DNA of 43,707 nt, from assembly GCF_008727875.1 (NCBI RefSeq), contig NZ_VTWS01000014.1, positions 1 through 43,707 of the forward strand, in the 5' to 3' direction. Below the pieces are notes generated by a model that had not been told where the DNA came from, did no database searches, and worked only from the letters and a program-made list of their open reading frames with translations. Position 1 is the first letter of the stretch, and each line of letters begins with the position of its first letter. This document shows, in pieces, positions 16,771 through 26,600 of this stretch. The DNA is from Larkinella humicola. GTDB lineage: Bacteria; Bacteroidota; Bacteroidia; Cytophagales; Spirosomataceae. Position numbers and translations under genes: made by a program.

Positions 16771-19068
16771 TTATTTGTCGGTTTGCAGGTATGATTGCTG
16801 GCGCGATTCAAAATCAATGGTAACCTTGTGGATCGTGCCGGTAAACGCAAAGGGAACTTTGTACTCGGCACTCACCGGCGTCAGGTCATCGAAGCCCACG
16901 TTGACGCCTTCGTGCGAATACAGATTGCCCAGCGTCCGCCCGATCATTCGATCGCCGATTTTGGCGTTATTGGCGTATAAGGTCAACTGGCCCGTGCCGT
17001 TTTCCCGGTACGTCACATCGGCCCGGAGCTGCACGGTACCCGTCGGCAGGGCGGTGTTATCCGAACTGACCGTGTACGTCGTGCCGTCGTTCACCGTATA
17101 GGCCAGGTGCAGTTTCTTGTTTTTCAGGAAAAAGCTGAGCCCGCCCGCGCGGCCACCCCGCGAGAGCAAAACGCCTTCGGCTCCCTCGGCCTGAATCACC
17201 ACGTCTGCCGTCAGACCGAATGATTTTTTAATCGCAAACGGACTGGCAATATCCGGAATCGTCGACTGGCCGGGGTACAGCACCACCTTGCTCTGTCCTT
17301 TGTAAGCGTTGGGCAACTCAAACGGCGTCGTTTCGTCTTTGAGCGGATAGATGTTGTATTTAGCCGCTTCGCTATCGAACAGGGCTTGCAGTTCTTTCAG
17401 TTTGGCCGGATGCTGGGCGGCCAGGTTGGTCCGTTCGTTGAAATCCTCATTGAGGTTGTACAACTCCCAGACGTCCTGCTCAAACGGCTGACCTTTAACG
17501 TGGAGCGTGCCGGCTTTCCAGCCATCCTTGTAAATGGACCGGCTTCCTTTGATCTCGTAGTACTGAACCGTATGGCGGCTTTTGGCCGAGGCATCGTTGA
17601 GACTGTACGCCAGGCTGGAGCCTTCCACGGCGGCCTGTTTATACCCGTTGATGCTTTCCGGAATCCGGGCTTTGACCAGCTCCAGCGTGGTCGGCAGGAT
17701 GTCGATGACGTGGCCGTACTGGGTCCGGATGCCGCCTTTTTCCTGGATGCCTTTCGGGTAGTGAACAATCAGCGGATTGCGTGTGCCGCCCTCTGCATTT
17801 GCATCCTGTTTCCACTGCCGGAAGGGCGTGTTGGTGGCGGCAGCCCAGCCTAGCGGATAATTGGCTTTCGCAAATTCCGTCCCGATCAGGTCGATGTTTT
17901 CCAGATTTTTCTTCAGTCGCAGCTCGTCCGGAAATTCCGTGCCGTTGTTGTGAATCGTCCCCACGAAAGAGCCTTCCTTGCTGGCGCCGTTGTCGCCCAC
18001 CGACACGAAAATCAGGGTGTTATCCAGTTGATTGATCTCCTTCAGGTACTTGATCACCCGGCCGATTTCGTAGTCGGTGTAAGAGATAAAACCGGCATAC
18101 ACCTCCATGAAGCGGGTAAACAGTTTCTTTTCATCCGCCGACAAACTCTCCCACGCCTTGATTCCGGGGTTGCGTGGGGGCAGGACGGTATTTTTCGGCA
18201 CCACGCCCAGCTTGATCTGGTTCGCCAGCACCTGTTCGCGGTACTGATCCCAGCCACCGTCAAATTTCCCCTTGTACTGATCCGACCATTCTTTAGCGAC
18301 CTGATGCGGAGCGTGACCGGCCCCGGTGGCGAGGTAGAGGAAAAACGGTTTGTCGGGGGCCGATGATTTCTGCCCGGCGATGTACTGGATGGCGCGGTTC
18401 GCCAGCAGTTCGTTCAGGTGTTTGCCGTCCTGCTGGTCCTTGACCCGGTAAATGCCTTCCCACAGTTCGGGGTGCCACTGGTCGGTGCTGCCCCGCGACG
18501 GAAAACCGTAGAACTGCTCGAAACCCCGGCCCGTCGGCCAGCGGTTGAACGGTCCGGCGGGGGTCAGGTCGGTCAGCGGGGTGATGTGCCATTTGCCCAG
18601 CGCAAACGTGTTGTAGCCGTTTTCCTTCAGGATTTCGGCAATGGTGCCTTTTTCAAACGGAATCTGGGCGTCGTAGCCCGGTGTACCGATGGCGGTTTCG
18701 GGGAAAAGACCCATGTGCGCCGAATGCTGGTTGCGGCCCGTCAGCAGAGCCGCCCGCGTCGGGGCGCAGATGGCCGTGGTATGAAAGTTGGTGTATCGCA
18801 ACCCGTTGAAGGCCAGCGCGTCCAGATTGGGCGTTTGCACCAAGCCGCCGAAGGAACTGATGGTGCCAAAACCGATATCATCCAGCAGAATCCAGACAAT
18901 GTTCGGCGCACCCGGAGCGGCTTTTTTGGGTTCGGGCCACCATTGTTTGGTCTGCTCGACGGTTTTGCCGAGCGTGCCTTTATACGGTTGGGCGGGCGTA
19001 TGCTGCGCCTGGGTCGACCGCGTCAGGCCGAGCAGCGCAAGCGTAACCGTAAGGACTGTTTTTTTCAT
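16771..19068 (-). CDS. Arylsulfatase (AtsA-like) with C-terminal beta domain
   Basis: Starting at MKKTVLTVTLALLGLTRSTQAQ, this gives a 765-aa exported sulfatase; an earlier Met at 19110 would overlap the upstream gene. Metal motif: IVWILLDDIGFGTISSFGG. Formylglycine site: AICAPTRAALLTGRNQHSAH. Second metal motif: FVSVGDNGASKEG. After about residue 600 comes a beta-rich domain (VVIQAEGAEGVLLSRGGRAGGLSFF, LHLAYTVNDG, QLTLYANN, VGFDDLTPVSAEY) resembling the C-terminal lectin-like module of long arylsulfatases. It starts about 10 bp after the stop of the upstream sulfatase. Together with 14351-16234 it forms a second paralogous sulfatase pair. Confidence 0.93.
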   Translation of the reverse strand: MKKTVLTVTLALLGLTRSTQAQHTPAQPYKGTLGKTVEQTKQWWPEPKKAAPGAPNIVWILLDDIGFGTISSFGGLVQTPNLDALAFNGLRYTNFHTTAICAPTRAALLTGRNQHSAHMGLFPETAIGTPGYDAQIPFEKGTIAEILKENGYNTFALGKWHITPLTDLTPAGPFNRWPTGRGFEQFYGFPSRGSTDQWHPELWEGIYRVKDQQDGKHLNELLANRAIQYIAGQKSSAPDKPFFLYLATGAGHAPHQVAKEWSDQYKGKFDGGWDQYREQVLANQIKLGVVPKNTVLPPRNPGIKAWESLSADEKKLFTRFMEVYAGFISYTDYEIGRVIKYLKEINQLDNTLIFVSVGDNGASKEGSFVGTIHNNGTEFPDELRLKKNLENIDLIGTEFAKANYPLGWAAATNTPFRQWKQDANAEGGTRNPLIVHYPKGIQEKGGIRTQYGHVIDILPTTLELVKARIPESINGYKQAAVEGSSLAYSLNDASAKSRHTVQYYEIKGSRSIYKDGWKAGTLHVKGQPFEQDVWELYNLNEDFNERTNLAAQHPAKLKELQALFDSEAAKYNIYPLKDETTPFELPNAYKGQSKVVLYPGQSTIPDIASPFAIKKSFGLTADVVIQAEGAEGVLLSRGGRAGGLSFFLKNKKLHLAYTVNDGTTYTVSSDNTALPTGTVQLRADVTYRENGTGQLTLYANNAKIGDRMIGRTLGNLYSHEGVNVGFDDLTPVSAEYKVPFAFTGTIHKVTIDFESRQQSYLQTDK

Positions 19069-19078
19069 GATCGTTCCG

Positions 19079-20509
19079 TCAGGGCTGCTTGCCCCAGTTG
19101 GGTTTGCCAAAATCCAGAAAATCGTGGTACGTTTTCATCTCGCTGACCAGCCGGGTTTCCAACTGCTGCTTTTTCAGGCGAAAAGCCGGGTTGTCGGCCA
19201 GGTTAGTCGTTTCGTAGGGGTCTTTGTTCAAATCGAACAACTGCGTGGTTTCCTGTTGCTTCACGTTGTATTTGATCAGCTTCCAGTTGTCGGCGGTCCG
19301 GACGGCGCGCTGCAAATCGCGGTAGGCGTAATACACCGCATCCCGCCCGGGCTTCTTCGTTCCTTTGAGGTAGGGATACAAACTCTGGCTTTCCACCGTC
19401 GGTGGCACCGGTAACCCCAGAAAATCCGTCACCGTCGGAAACAGATCGGCGAGGTAGGCCAGCGCGTCGACGCGCTGGTTTTGCGGCAGCGACGGATGGC
19501 TGATCACCAGCGGCACCCGCATGCTGTGCTCGTACAGATTCTGTTTTCCCAGCAAGCCGTGACTGCCAACGGCCAAACCGTTGTCGCCCGCGAAAATCAC
19601 GAGCGTCTGTTGCGTTAACCCGCTCTTGTCCAGCGCATCCAGAATTCGCCCAATCTGCGCATCCAGTTCCGAAATCATGCCGTAGTAGAGCGCCAGTTCC
19701 TCTTTGGCCTCGTCTTCCGTCAGCGGCCGGGGCAGGAGTTTTTCGTCCCGGACCTCCAGCTCCCCATTGTCGAATGGGTGTTTCGGCAGGAAATTGGGCG
19801 GCAACTTGATGTGCTCTTTCGGATACAGTTTCCGGTATTTTTCCGGCGGGGTACGCGGGTCGTGGGGCGAGGTGAAGGCGACGTGGCAATAAAACGGCTT
19901 GGCGTCCGGCGTCTGGCCGTTCAGAAACCGGATCGCTTTGTTGGCATAGAGTTCCGACGAATACGTCTCGGCGTTTTGGTTGGGCTCCTTGTACTGCCCG
20001 GACGGATCAAAACTGACAAACTGCGGGTGTTCCTGCCCACCTTTTTCCGGGAAATGCATCCCACCGAAAAACAAGGCCGCCCCGCCTTCGTAACTCCGGG
20101 CGAACGACGCCTTGTCGTTGTGCCATTTGCCGATGGCGTAGGTCTGGTAGCCTTTCGTTCGCAGGTACTCGGGCAGCGTAGTGTGTTCCGCCGGAATCAT
20201 ATCCCCGGTTTTGTGCAGACTGTGCAGGTACCGGCCCGTGTGCAGCATGGCCCGGCTAGGTACACACAAGGCGCCGTGCAGCCCACCCATCGTTTGGGCG
20301 CGGGTAAACGCCACGCCTTTTCGCACCAGACGATCCAGGTTGGGCGTCTGAATGACATCGTTGCCCAGCGCGTGGACGGTATTGTACCGTTGGTCGTCGG
20401 AGTAGAGCACCAGCACGTTATACGGTTTTTTCTGCGCAAAAAGCGGGTGAATAACCCCACTGAGGGTTACGAGTAAAATGCAGAGAACCCGTTTGAAACT
20501 GAATTGCAT
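19079..20509 (-). CDS. Sulfatase (choline-sulfatase/iduronate-sulfatase-like)
   Basis: Starting at MQFSFKRVLCILLVTLSG, this is a 476-aa exported sulfatase; the longer frame from 20554 has a non-signal leader. Motifs: VLVLYSDDQRYNTVHALGN (metal), ALCVPSRAMLHTGRYLHS (formylglycine, Cys type with Pro), AIGKWHNDKASFARS and VIFAGDNGLAVGSHGLLGKQNLYEHS. The last motif (DNG...GSHGLLGKQN) is typical of the choline-sulfatase/iduronate-2-sulfatase-like group. It is the first sulfatase of the operon, about 55 bp after the sterol desaturase-type gene. Substrate unknown. Confidence 0.92.
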   Translation of the reverse strand: MQFSFKRVLCILLVTLSGVIHPLFAQKKPYNVLVLYSDDQRYNTVHALGNDVIQTPNLDRLVRKGVAFTRAQTMGGLHGALCVPSRAMLHTGRYLHSLHKTGDMIPAEHTTLPEYLRTKGYQTYAIGKWHNDKASFARSYEGGAALFFGGMHFPEKGGQEHPQFVSFDPSGQYKEPNQNAETYSSELYANKAIRFLNGQTPDAKPFYCHVAFTSPHDPRTPPEKYRKLYPKEHIKLPPNFLPKHPFDNGELEVRDEKLLPRPLTEDEAKEELALYYGMISELDAQIGRILDALDKSGLTQQTLVIFAGDNGLAVGSHGLLGKQNLYEHSMRVPLVISHPSLPQNQRVDALAYLADLFPTVTDFLGLPVPPTVESQSLYPYLKGTKKPGRDAVYYAYRDLQRAVRTADNWKLIKYNVKQQETTQLFDLNKDPYETTNLADNPAFRLKKQQLETRLVSEMKTYHDFLDFGKPNWGKQP

Positions 20510-20562
20510 GGAAAATAGCAGGTTATAAAAAGGCCGAAATGAATTCGGTGCCATTCGGCTTT

Positions 20563-21507
20563 TTACATCACTTTCAATTCCGGCTCACCATAGAGCGGAC
20601 CCGAAGTAATCACCGGTTCGGAAACCGGTAGCGATGCTTTCTCGTCTTCTTTCACCATCGGGCCGCCCCGGGCCAGTTCGCTGCCTTCTTTTTTCGATTT
20701 CAGAATTGGCCACATAAACTGGGCGTACCATTCTTCCTGCTGATAATGCGCAATTCCGTACGATTTCGGGTACTGCCTGGTAATCAAACCGGTACCGAAA
20801 ATGACGTCCCACAGGAAAAACATATTACCGAAATTGCCTTTGTAGTGCCCGACGCCGTCATCGGTCGAATCGGCGTGGTGGGCGTGGTGCGTCGCCGGGG
20901 TGGAGATGAACCGCTCCAAAACCCAGGCCACCGGATGCAGCCATTTGTTGTCATAGAACGGTTTGTCCCAGGGAATGCTCGAATGCGCCAGCGTGGTAAT
21001 CAGCGACTTAATACCGCGTACGAACAAAGCTGGGTAGCCCAGACCCAGATACACTAAAACCGCCGTCAGGTAGGTCTGCGAGAAGAACATGGTGTAAATC
21101 ACATTTTGGCGGCTGGCCATGGCCATGCCCATGTACGGGGCCGAGTGGTGCGTCCGGTGAAACCGCCACAAAAACGGCACTTCGTGGTGCAGCCGGTGGT
21201 ACCAGTACTGCGTCAGGTCGTCGGCCACGGCGATGATGGCAAATCCCCACCAGAACGGCACCCAGTCGAAGGCGTTTTTATACTCTCCCAATACGTACGG
21301 CAGAAATTGCAGGGTGTAATAGGTCGTCAGGGGCCGGATGACCAGCTTGGGGAGCGTGAAGCAGGCAATGTCCAGCAGCTTTTCGTTTGAATTCCAGTGG
21401 TGCTTATACAGACCGAGCGAAAATTCGACAACGCCGAGCAGCAGGACCAGGGTGGGCAACCCCCAGGAACTGAGATTGCGAAATACTTCTTCAAAAAACG
21501 TAATCAT
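20563..21507 (-). CDS. Sterol desaturase/fatty acid hydroxylase-family membrane protein
   Basis: This 314-aa integral membrane protein has several hydrophobic helices. The di-iron histidine boxes of the family are in order: YHRLHHEVPFLWRFHRTHHSAPYMG (HxxHH and HRTHH, about residues 108-132) and THHAHHADSTDDG (HHAHH, about 206-216). Such enzymes hydroxylate or desaturate lipids using O2 and reductant in the membrane. A lipid-oxidising enzyme is unusual inside a SusCD/sulfatase operon and is one hint that the sulfated substrate could be lipid- or steroid-like. It is followed by a sulfatase and preceded by two very small membrane proteins. Confidence 0.9.
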   Translation of the reverse strand: MITFFEEVFRNLSSWGLPTLVLLLGVVEFSLGLYKHHWNSNEKLLDIACFTLPKLVIRPLTTYYTLQFLPYVLGEYKNAFDWVPFWWGFAIIAVADDLTQYWYHRLHHEVPFLWRFHRTHHSAPYMGMAMASRQNVIYTMFFSQTYLTAVLVYLGLGYPALFVRGIKSLITTLAHSSIPWDKPFYDNKWLHPVAWVLERFISTPATHHAHHADSTDDGVGHYKGNFGNMFFLWDVIFGTGLITRQYPKSYGIAHYQQEEWYAQFMWPILKSKKEGSELARGGPMVKEDEKASLPVSEPVITSGPLYGEPELKVM

Positions 21508-21532
21508 AGCTTTCGATTTTTAAGGGTAGTAC

Positions 21533-21700
21533 TTATTTCTTGTTCACAACCGGCGTTTTCTTTGGCGCTTTCTTTTCCCAGGGCCGTTGCCCGGTAAAGT
21601 AAAAGGTGACAAACATCAGCAGCACCGGCAGGGCGTACAGAAAGACGCTCAATAGGGCGTTCCGGACGATACGTCGCGCAATGCGGGGTTCCATTTTCAT
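21533..21700 (-). CDS. Small single-span membrane protein (55 aa)
   Basis: The translation begins MKMEPRIARRIVRNALLSVF and continues through a hydrophobic helix (about residues 14-37) to a Lys/Pro-rich tail ending TPVVNKK. The Arg-rich N-terminus and Lys-rich C-terminus flank one membrane span. It begins 62 bp before the next small gene's stop and ends 25 bp before the sterol desaturase-type start, on the same strand. I recognise no family. Its place, strand and composition support a real operon member, possibly an accessory subunit of the hydroxylase. Confidence 0.6.
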   Translation of the reverse strand: MKMEPRIARRIVRNALLSVFLYALPVLLMFVTFYFTGQRPWEKKAPKKTPVVNKK

Positions 21701-21762
21701 GCGGTTCGTGTGTTTTAAGAGTTAGTGTATTCGGTTTTCAGCAGCCAGCAACCGTTCACCGT

Positions 21763-21924
21763 TCACGGGTGACTGGCATGCGTGGACTGGGGAGTGCGGT
21801 TTAGCAGGTGCTGCGTCAGGCGCAGGCCCCAGAACAGAATCAGAAACGGGATCAGGGTGACGAGAATGCCGACAGCAATCTTTTTTGCCAGTAGAATCAA
21901 GTCGGATCGGTTCAGAAATTCCAT
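21763..21924 (-). CDS. Small single-span membrane protein (53 aa)
   Basis: The protein begins MEFLNRSDLILLAKKIAVGI, has a strongly hydrophobic span at about residues 16-36, and ends RTPQSTHASHP. The ATG at 21922-21924 starts 23 bp after the SusD stop, where an operon gene is expected. A longer frame running back into SusD is only a shadow. No family is recognised. It pairs with the 55-aa membrane protein downstream. Confidence 0.6.
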   Translation of the reverse strand: MEFLNRSDLILLAKKIAVGILVTLIPFLILFWGLRLTQHLLNRTPQSTHASHP

Positions 21925-21947
21925 ATGTTTAAGCGTTAAAGGAATGA

Positions 21948-23513
21948 TTACCAGCCCGGATTTTGGGTCAGCAGCGCGTTGTTGTCGAGTTCGGATTGCG
22001 GGATGGGATACAGCCGGTTTTTCTCGGTGGCGTTGGTTTTGCCCACTTTGTGCAGGTTCCGGACGAAGATGCTGTTGCCGCTGGCGTCCTTCTGCCGGAT
22101 CAGGTCGAACCAACGCTGGTATTCGAACACCAGTTCCAGCCGCCGGTCGAGGTAAACGGCTTCCCGGAACTGGTCTTTGGTTAGGCCCGGCGCCAGATCC
22201 GGTAAACCGGCCCGGTTCCGAACGCGGTTCAGCGACTTGTAGGCCTTGGCCGTGGGGCCGTTGGCTTCGTTTTCGGCTTCGGCGTGAATCAGCAGCAACT
22301 CGGCATACCGCAGAATCGGCACGTTGGCGGCCGATTCGCTGGTAACGGCGGTCGAGTTGGGGTCCCACCATTTGTTGAAGAACGGCGTTGAATCGTTCGG
22401 AACCGCCGTATTGGCAAAAGGCAGTGCGTATTTCCGTCCGTTGGTCGGGCTCGTAAAACTGGTCACAAACGTCACCCGCTTGCGCTTGTCGCCGGGTTGA
22501 TAGAGCTTGTAGATACTAAAAAACTTATCATTTCCTTCCGTATAAAACCGCACCATGTGGGCGTAGTTGCCGCTCAGACCGGGAATGGCCGAAAGAATGG
22601 AACGCGGGTTTTCGTTGTTACCCTGGTTTAACGAGTTCGACTTGAACTGGGCTGAGAAAATGTGCTCGGCGCCGTTTTTGGTGGCAGGCAGGAACACATC
22701 GGCGTAGTTGGTAAGCAGGTTATAGCCATACGTTCCGGTTCCACCGTCGGCCGATGCCAGCACTTCTTCGGCTTTTTTGACGGCATCCTGGTAATGCGAC
22801 GCGATGTTGAGCGGCAGCGACGCTTTCGTCAGGTAAACTTTCGCCAGCAGGGCTTTGGCGGCTCCCTGCGTGGCCCGGCCTACATCCGGGGCGCTATACG
22901 TAGCGGGCAGGCCGGTAGCCGCTTCGGTCAGGTCCTTTTCGATCTGCTCGTAGATCTTGGCCGAGGGCGACTTGGCGATGGCGTAATCCGAAGCTGAGAT
23001 AAACTTCTGGTATTCGGTAATCAGCGGAACGTCACCGTATAAACGCACCAGGTTGAAGTAATAAAGTGCCCGTAAAAACTTGGTTTCGCCGAGCAAGCGG
23101 TTTTTCAGCGTGGCGTCAAATTCAATAGCCGGTATTTTTTCGAGCGCAACATTTGCCTTTTTAATGGCGGCATAGTGTTGCTGCCAGATTTCGTAGACGC
23201 GCAGGTTCGTAGACGAGTGGGCCAGCACCGCCAGAGAGCGCACATCGGGGTTGGTGGCACCCGGTCCGGGATCTTCGTCATCCCCGGCCATATTCATGCC
23301 AGTATTGAACAAGGTGTTGTAGGGCGTCTGCACGGAGCCTCCGCCCGAATTCAGAAAGAAATAGACCGCATTGACGGCATTGATGGCGTCGGACTGCGTC
23401 TTGTAATATTGCTCTTCAGATAGGAAAGCTTCGGGACTTTCTTGCAGAAACTCAGAGCAGGAAGTGGTGGCCAGTGCGAGGAGTGCTACGGCGGTATAAC
23501 GAATAAATTTCAT
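21948..23513 (-). CDS. susD-like: SusD/RagB-family outer-membrane ligand-binding lipoprotein
   Basis: This 521-aa lipoprotein has the signal MKFIRYTAVALLALATTSC-S (lipobox Cys at 19). N-terminal SusD signature: FLQESPEAFLSEEQYYKTQSDAINAVNAVY. The core TPR-like helices are visible (RLLGETKFLRALYYFNLVRLYGDVPLITE). The C-terminal RagB/SusD segment is VPILRYAELLLIHAEAENEANG...LNRVRNRAGLP, ending in the usual LYPIPQSELDNN.LLTQNPGW. SusD proteins cap a SusC TonB-dependent transporter at the cell surface and select ligand. It lies 87 bp after SusC, so the two form a pair. Confidence 0.96.
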   Translation of the reverse strand: MKFIRYTAVALLALATTSCSEFLQESPEAFLSEEQYYKTQSDAINAVNAVYFFLNSGGGSVQTPYNTLFNTGMNMAGDDEDPGPGATNPDVRSLAVLAHSSTNLRVYEIWQQHYAAIKKANVALEKIPAIEFDATLKNRLLGETKFLRALYYFNLVRLYGDVPLITEYQKFISASDYAIAKSPSAKIYEQIEKDLTEAATGLPATYSAPDVGRATQGAAKALLAKVYLTKASLPLNIASHYQDAVKKAEEVLASADGGTGTYGYNLLTNYADVFLPATKNGAEHIFSAQFKSNSLNQGNNENPRSILSAIPGLSGNYAHMVRFYTEGNDKFFSIYKLYQPGDKRKRVTFVTSFTSPTNGRKYALPFANTAVPNDSTPFFNKWWDPNSTAVTSESAANVPILRYAELLLIHAEAENEANGPTAKAYKSLNRVRNRAGLPDLAPGLTKDQFREAVYLDRRLELVFEYQRWFDLIRQKDASGNSIFVRNLHKVGKTNATEKNRLYPIPQSELDNNALLTQNPGW

Positions 23514-23600
23514 GGTGATTCGACTTTATGTTTCTGTCCCCATTCCCTGAAGGGCGCTTTCAACGATGCGTTAGAGCCTCCTTTTGGGGTGGGAGTATTT

Positions 23601-26600
23601 TTAAAATGACAAGGAAATACCGGCCTGATAGGATTTATTGTTCGGATACACCCCCGAATCCACGCCCCTGTTGATCAGCGACTGGCCGTTCAGGCTGACT
23701 TCCGGATCGTACCCGGTATAGTTCGTCCAGGTGGCGGCATTCTGGGCCGACACGTAGATCCGCAAGTTGGTAATCCGCGCTTTGGTGAGCAGGCTTTTCG
23801 GAATCGAATACCCCAGCGAGATGTTTTTCAGCCGGACGTAGGTACCGTCTTCAATGAACCGGTCGGAGATTGTGATGGCCGGGTCCTGGTAGGCGGCTTT
23901 CACATCCGTGTTCGTGTTGGTCGGCGTCCAGCGGTTGAGCAGATCACGTGACGCATTCGTGTATCCCGTTCCCAGCTCCAGATTGGCGCGGTTCGTATTG
24001 TAAATTTTTCCGCCGATGGTACCCTGGAAGAAGATCGTCAGGTCGAAGCCCTTGTAATTGAACGTATTGGTCAGGCCCGCCGTAAAACCGGGCTGGTTGG
24101 CAATAACGATCCGGTCGCCGGCCTGCGTAATGACACCATCCCCGTTGATGTCCTTGTACTTCTGTCCGCCCGGGCTTTTGTTGGCTTGGGGAGTCAGCGC
24201 AGCATCGCCATTTTGGATGATGCCGTCGGTCTGGTATACGATAAAGGAACCGACCGGGTAACCGACTTTGGCAATGGAAGGGGCTGAAATGGAGGGAATG
24301 TACTGATCGACACCATCACCCAGACTCAGGATTTTGTTGGAATTACGCGAGTAAACCAGGATGGTGTTCCATTTCAGATTACCGGTCAGGTTGCGGGAGT
24401 TGACGTATAGTTCGATGCCCTGGTTCGATACGGCACCGATATTCTGGTAGATGGTCGAACCCTGGCCGTTGTAGAAGTCCGACAGACCGGACGTACCCGG
24501 AACGGTACGCGACAGCAGCAGGTCGGTCGTTTTTTTATAATAATAGTCTGCAACAACCTGGATACGGTTGTTCAGCAATCCTACATCAATGCCGGCATCG
24601 ACCTGAAAGGTTTTTTCCCAGCTCAGATCAGGATTCGGAACGGTGGTTGGCGCAAAGCCGGAAACGGTCGTATTGGAGAAGTTATACCGGAAGTAGCTTA
24701 ATTGCGACAAAGACTGGTAGGGGGGAATGCTCTGGTTGCCGGTCAGCCCCGCGCTAAGCCGGAACTTGAGCAGGCTTATTTTCTGCACATCCTTGAAAAA
24801 GGATTCATTGTTGACGTTCCAGCCGAAAGCCGCCGACGGGAAATACCCCCATTTGTTACCGGCTCCGAACCGCGAGGAACCGTCGGCCCGCAGCGTCAGT
24901 GTCAGCAAATAACGGTCGTCATACACGTAATTGACCCGGCCTAGGTACGAAGCCAGTGACCATTTGGTGGCAAACGAACTGGGCGTCCGGTTGGTAATGC
25001 CGGTACCCAGGTTGTTGTACGAAAACGCATCGGTAGCAAACCCGGCCGCTTCGGCAACGGCCCCTTTGGCGTCGGATTGTTGAGCCGTAAACCCGATTAC
25101 CGCGTCGATTTTGTTCTTCGCGTCGATCTCCCGGACATAGCTCAGCGTATTCTCATTCAGCCAGTTGGTCGTAAAAGCGGACCCCACGATGGCATTGCCC
25201 TGCAAGTTTTGCCCTTCTGCGGTTGAAATAGGCAGATAACGGTTTTGCTTGTTATCGACGATATCCGCACCGAACAGTACTTTGGCCGTTAAGCCGTCGA
25301 TTATCGTGTAATCGGCCGAAATATTTCCCAGAAAACGGTTTGTTCTCGTTTCGTTCAACTGGTTATAGAGCGAGTTGATCGGGTTTTGCAGGCTGGACTC
25401 AAACGGGCTGTTGACCACAAACGTACCATCCTGCCGGTAAATTGGAAGGGACGGAGGGGTTAACAAGAGATTACCAACGATGGCCGCCGGGGCTACATCG
25501 GCTTTGCTCGTGCTGCCCGTGACATTGGCACTGAGCCGAAGTTTCTGGCTGTAATCGTGAATGATATTGACACGGGCCGAAAACCGGTTGAAACCCGTGT
25601 TGTGCAGAATTCCTTCCTGATTGAAGTAATTGCCGGAAATGGCCAATTTGGTTTTGTCCGAACCCGACAGAATTGAAAGGCTGTGGCTCTGGATGGGTGC
25701 CTGGCGAAAAGCCGCAGCCTGCCAGTCGGTGCCGACGCCGGTGGTATCGAGCGAATAGCCGATCGTGGACGGGATCGTCACGCTTTTACCCGAATTACGG
25801 GCGGCATCCTTCCGGAGTTGCCACCATTCGCCGGCGTTCAGTAAGGGGACGGTGCGGATCACTTCCTGCACCCCGTAATAGCCGTCGTAGGTGATGGACG
25901 ATTTGCTTTTCGACGCGTTTTTGGTCGTAATGATGACCACACCGTTGGCACCCCGCGAGCCGTAAATGGCCGTCGCTGACGCGTCTTTCAGGACGTCGAT
26001 GGACTCAATATCAGCCGTATTGAGGGTCGATAACGGGTTAATTTTCGAACCGTTCGTCACACCCGCGTCGTTCAGCGAGTAATCGTTGTTGATCGGAAAA
26101 CCGTCGATGACGTACAGCGGATCGCTGCCCGCCGTAATCGAGTTATTGCCCCGAATCTGGACGCTGACGCCCCCCCCCGGCTGACCCGAGGTCTGCGTGA
26201 CGACAGCACCGGCGACGGCTCCCTGCAACAGCCGCTCCGCCGATGCAACGGGCTGGGCCTTGACCTCTGCCGGAATGGAGGCAATGGAACCGGTAATGTC
26301 GCTCCGTTTCTGGGTGCCATACCCAACGACGACCAGTTCGCTGAGTTGGTTGACGTTTTCGCGAAGCAGAATTTCAACGGTGCTGGAAACGGCGGCTACC
26401 TCGCGGGAAGTGTATCCAATAGAATTGACAATGAGCGTGAACGGTAGGGTTTGACCGGTTTTGAGGGCGAATTTCCCCTCTGCATCCGTAATGGCCCCGT
26501 TGGTTGTTCCCTTGATTTGAACCGAAGCACCGATCAGCGGTTCTCTTGTTTTTTCGTCGATAACCCTTCCGGATAGTGTTGCATTGATGACCGGGCCATT

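Noticed and set aside
5009-20460. Many long plus-strand and alternative-frame readings across the sulfatase locus (for example 11647-12909, 14459-15640, 15659-16708).
   Set aside because: They are antisense or out-of-frame shadows of the sulfatase genes, Arg/Gly-rich and without domains.
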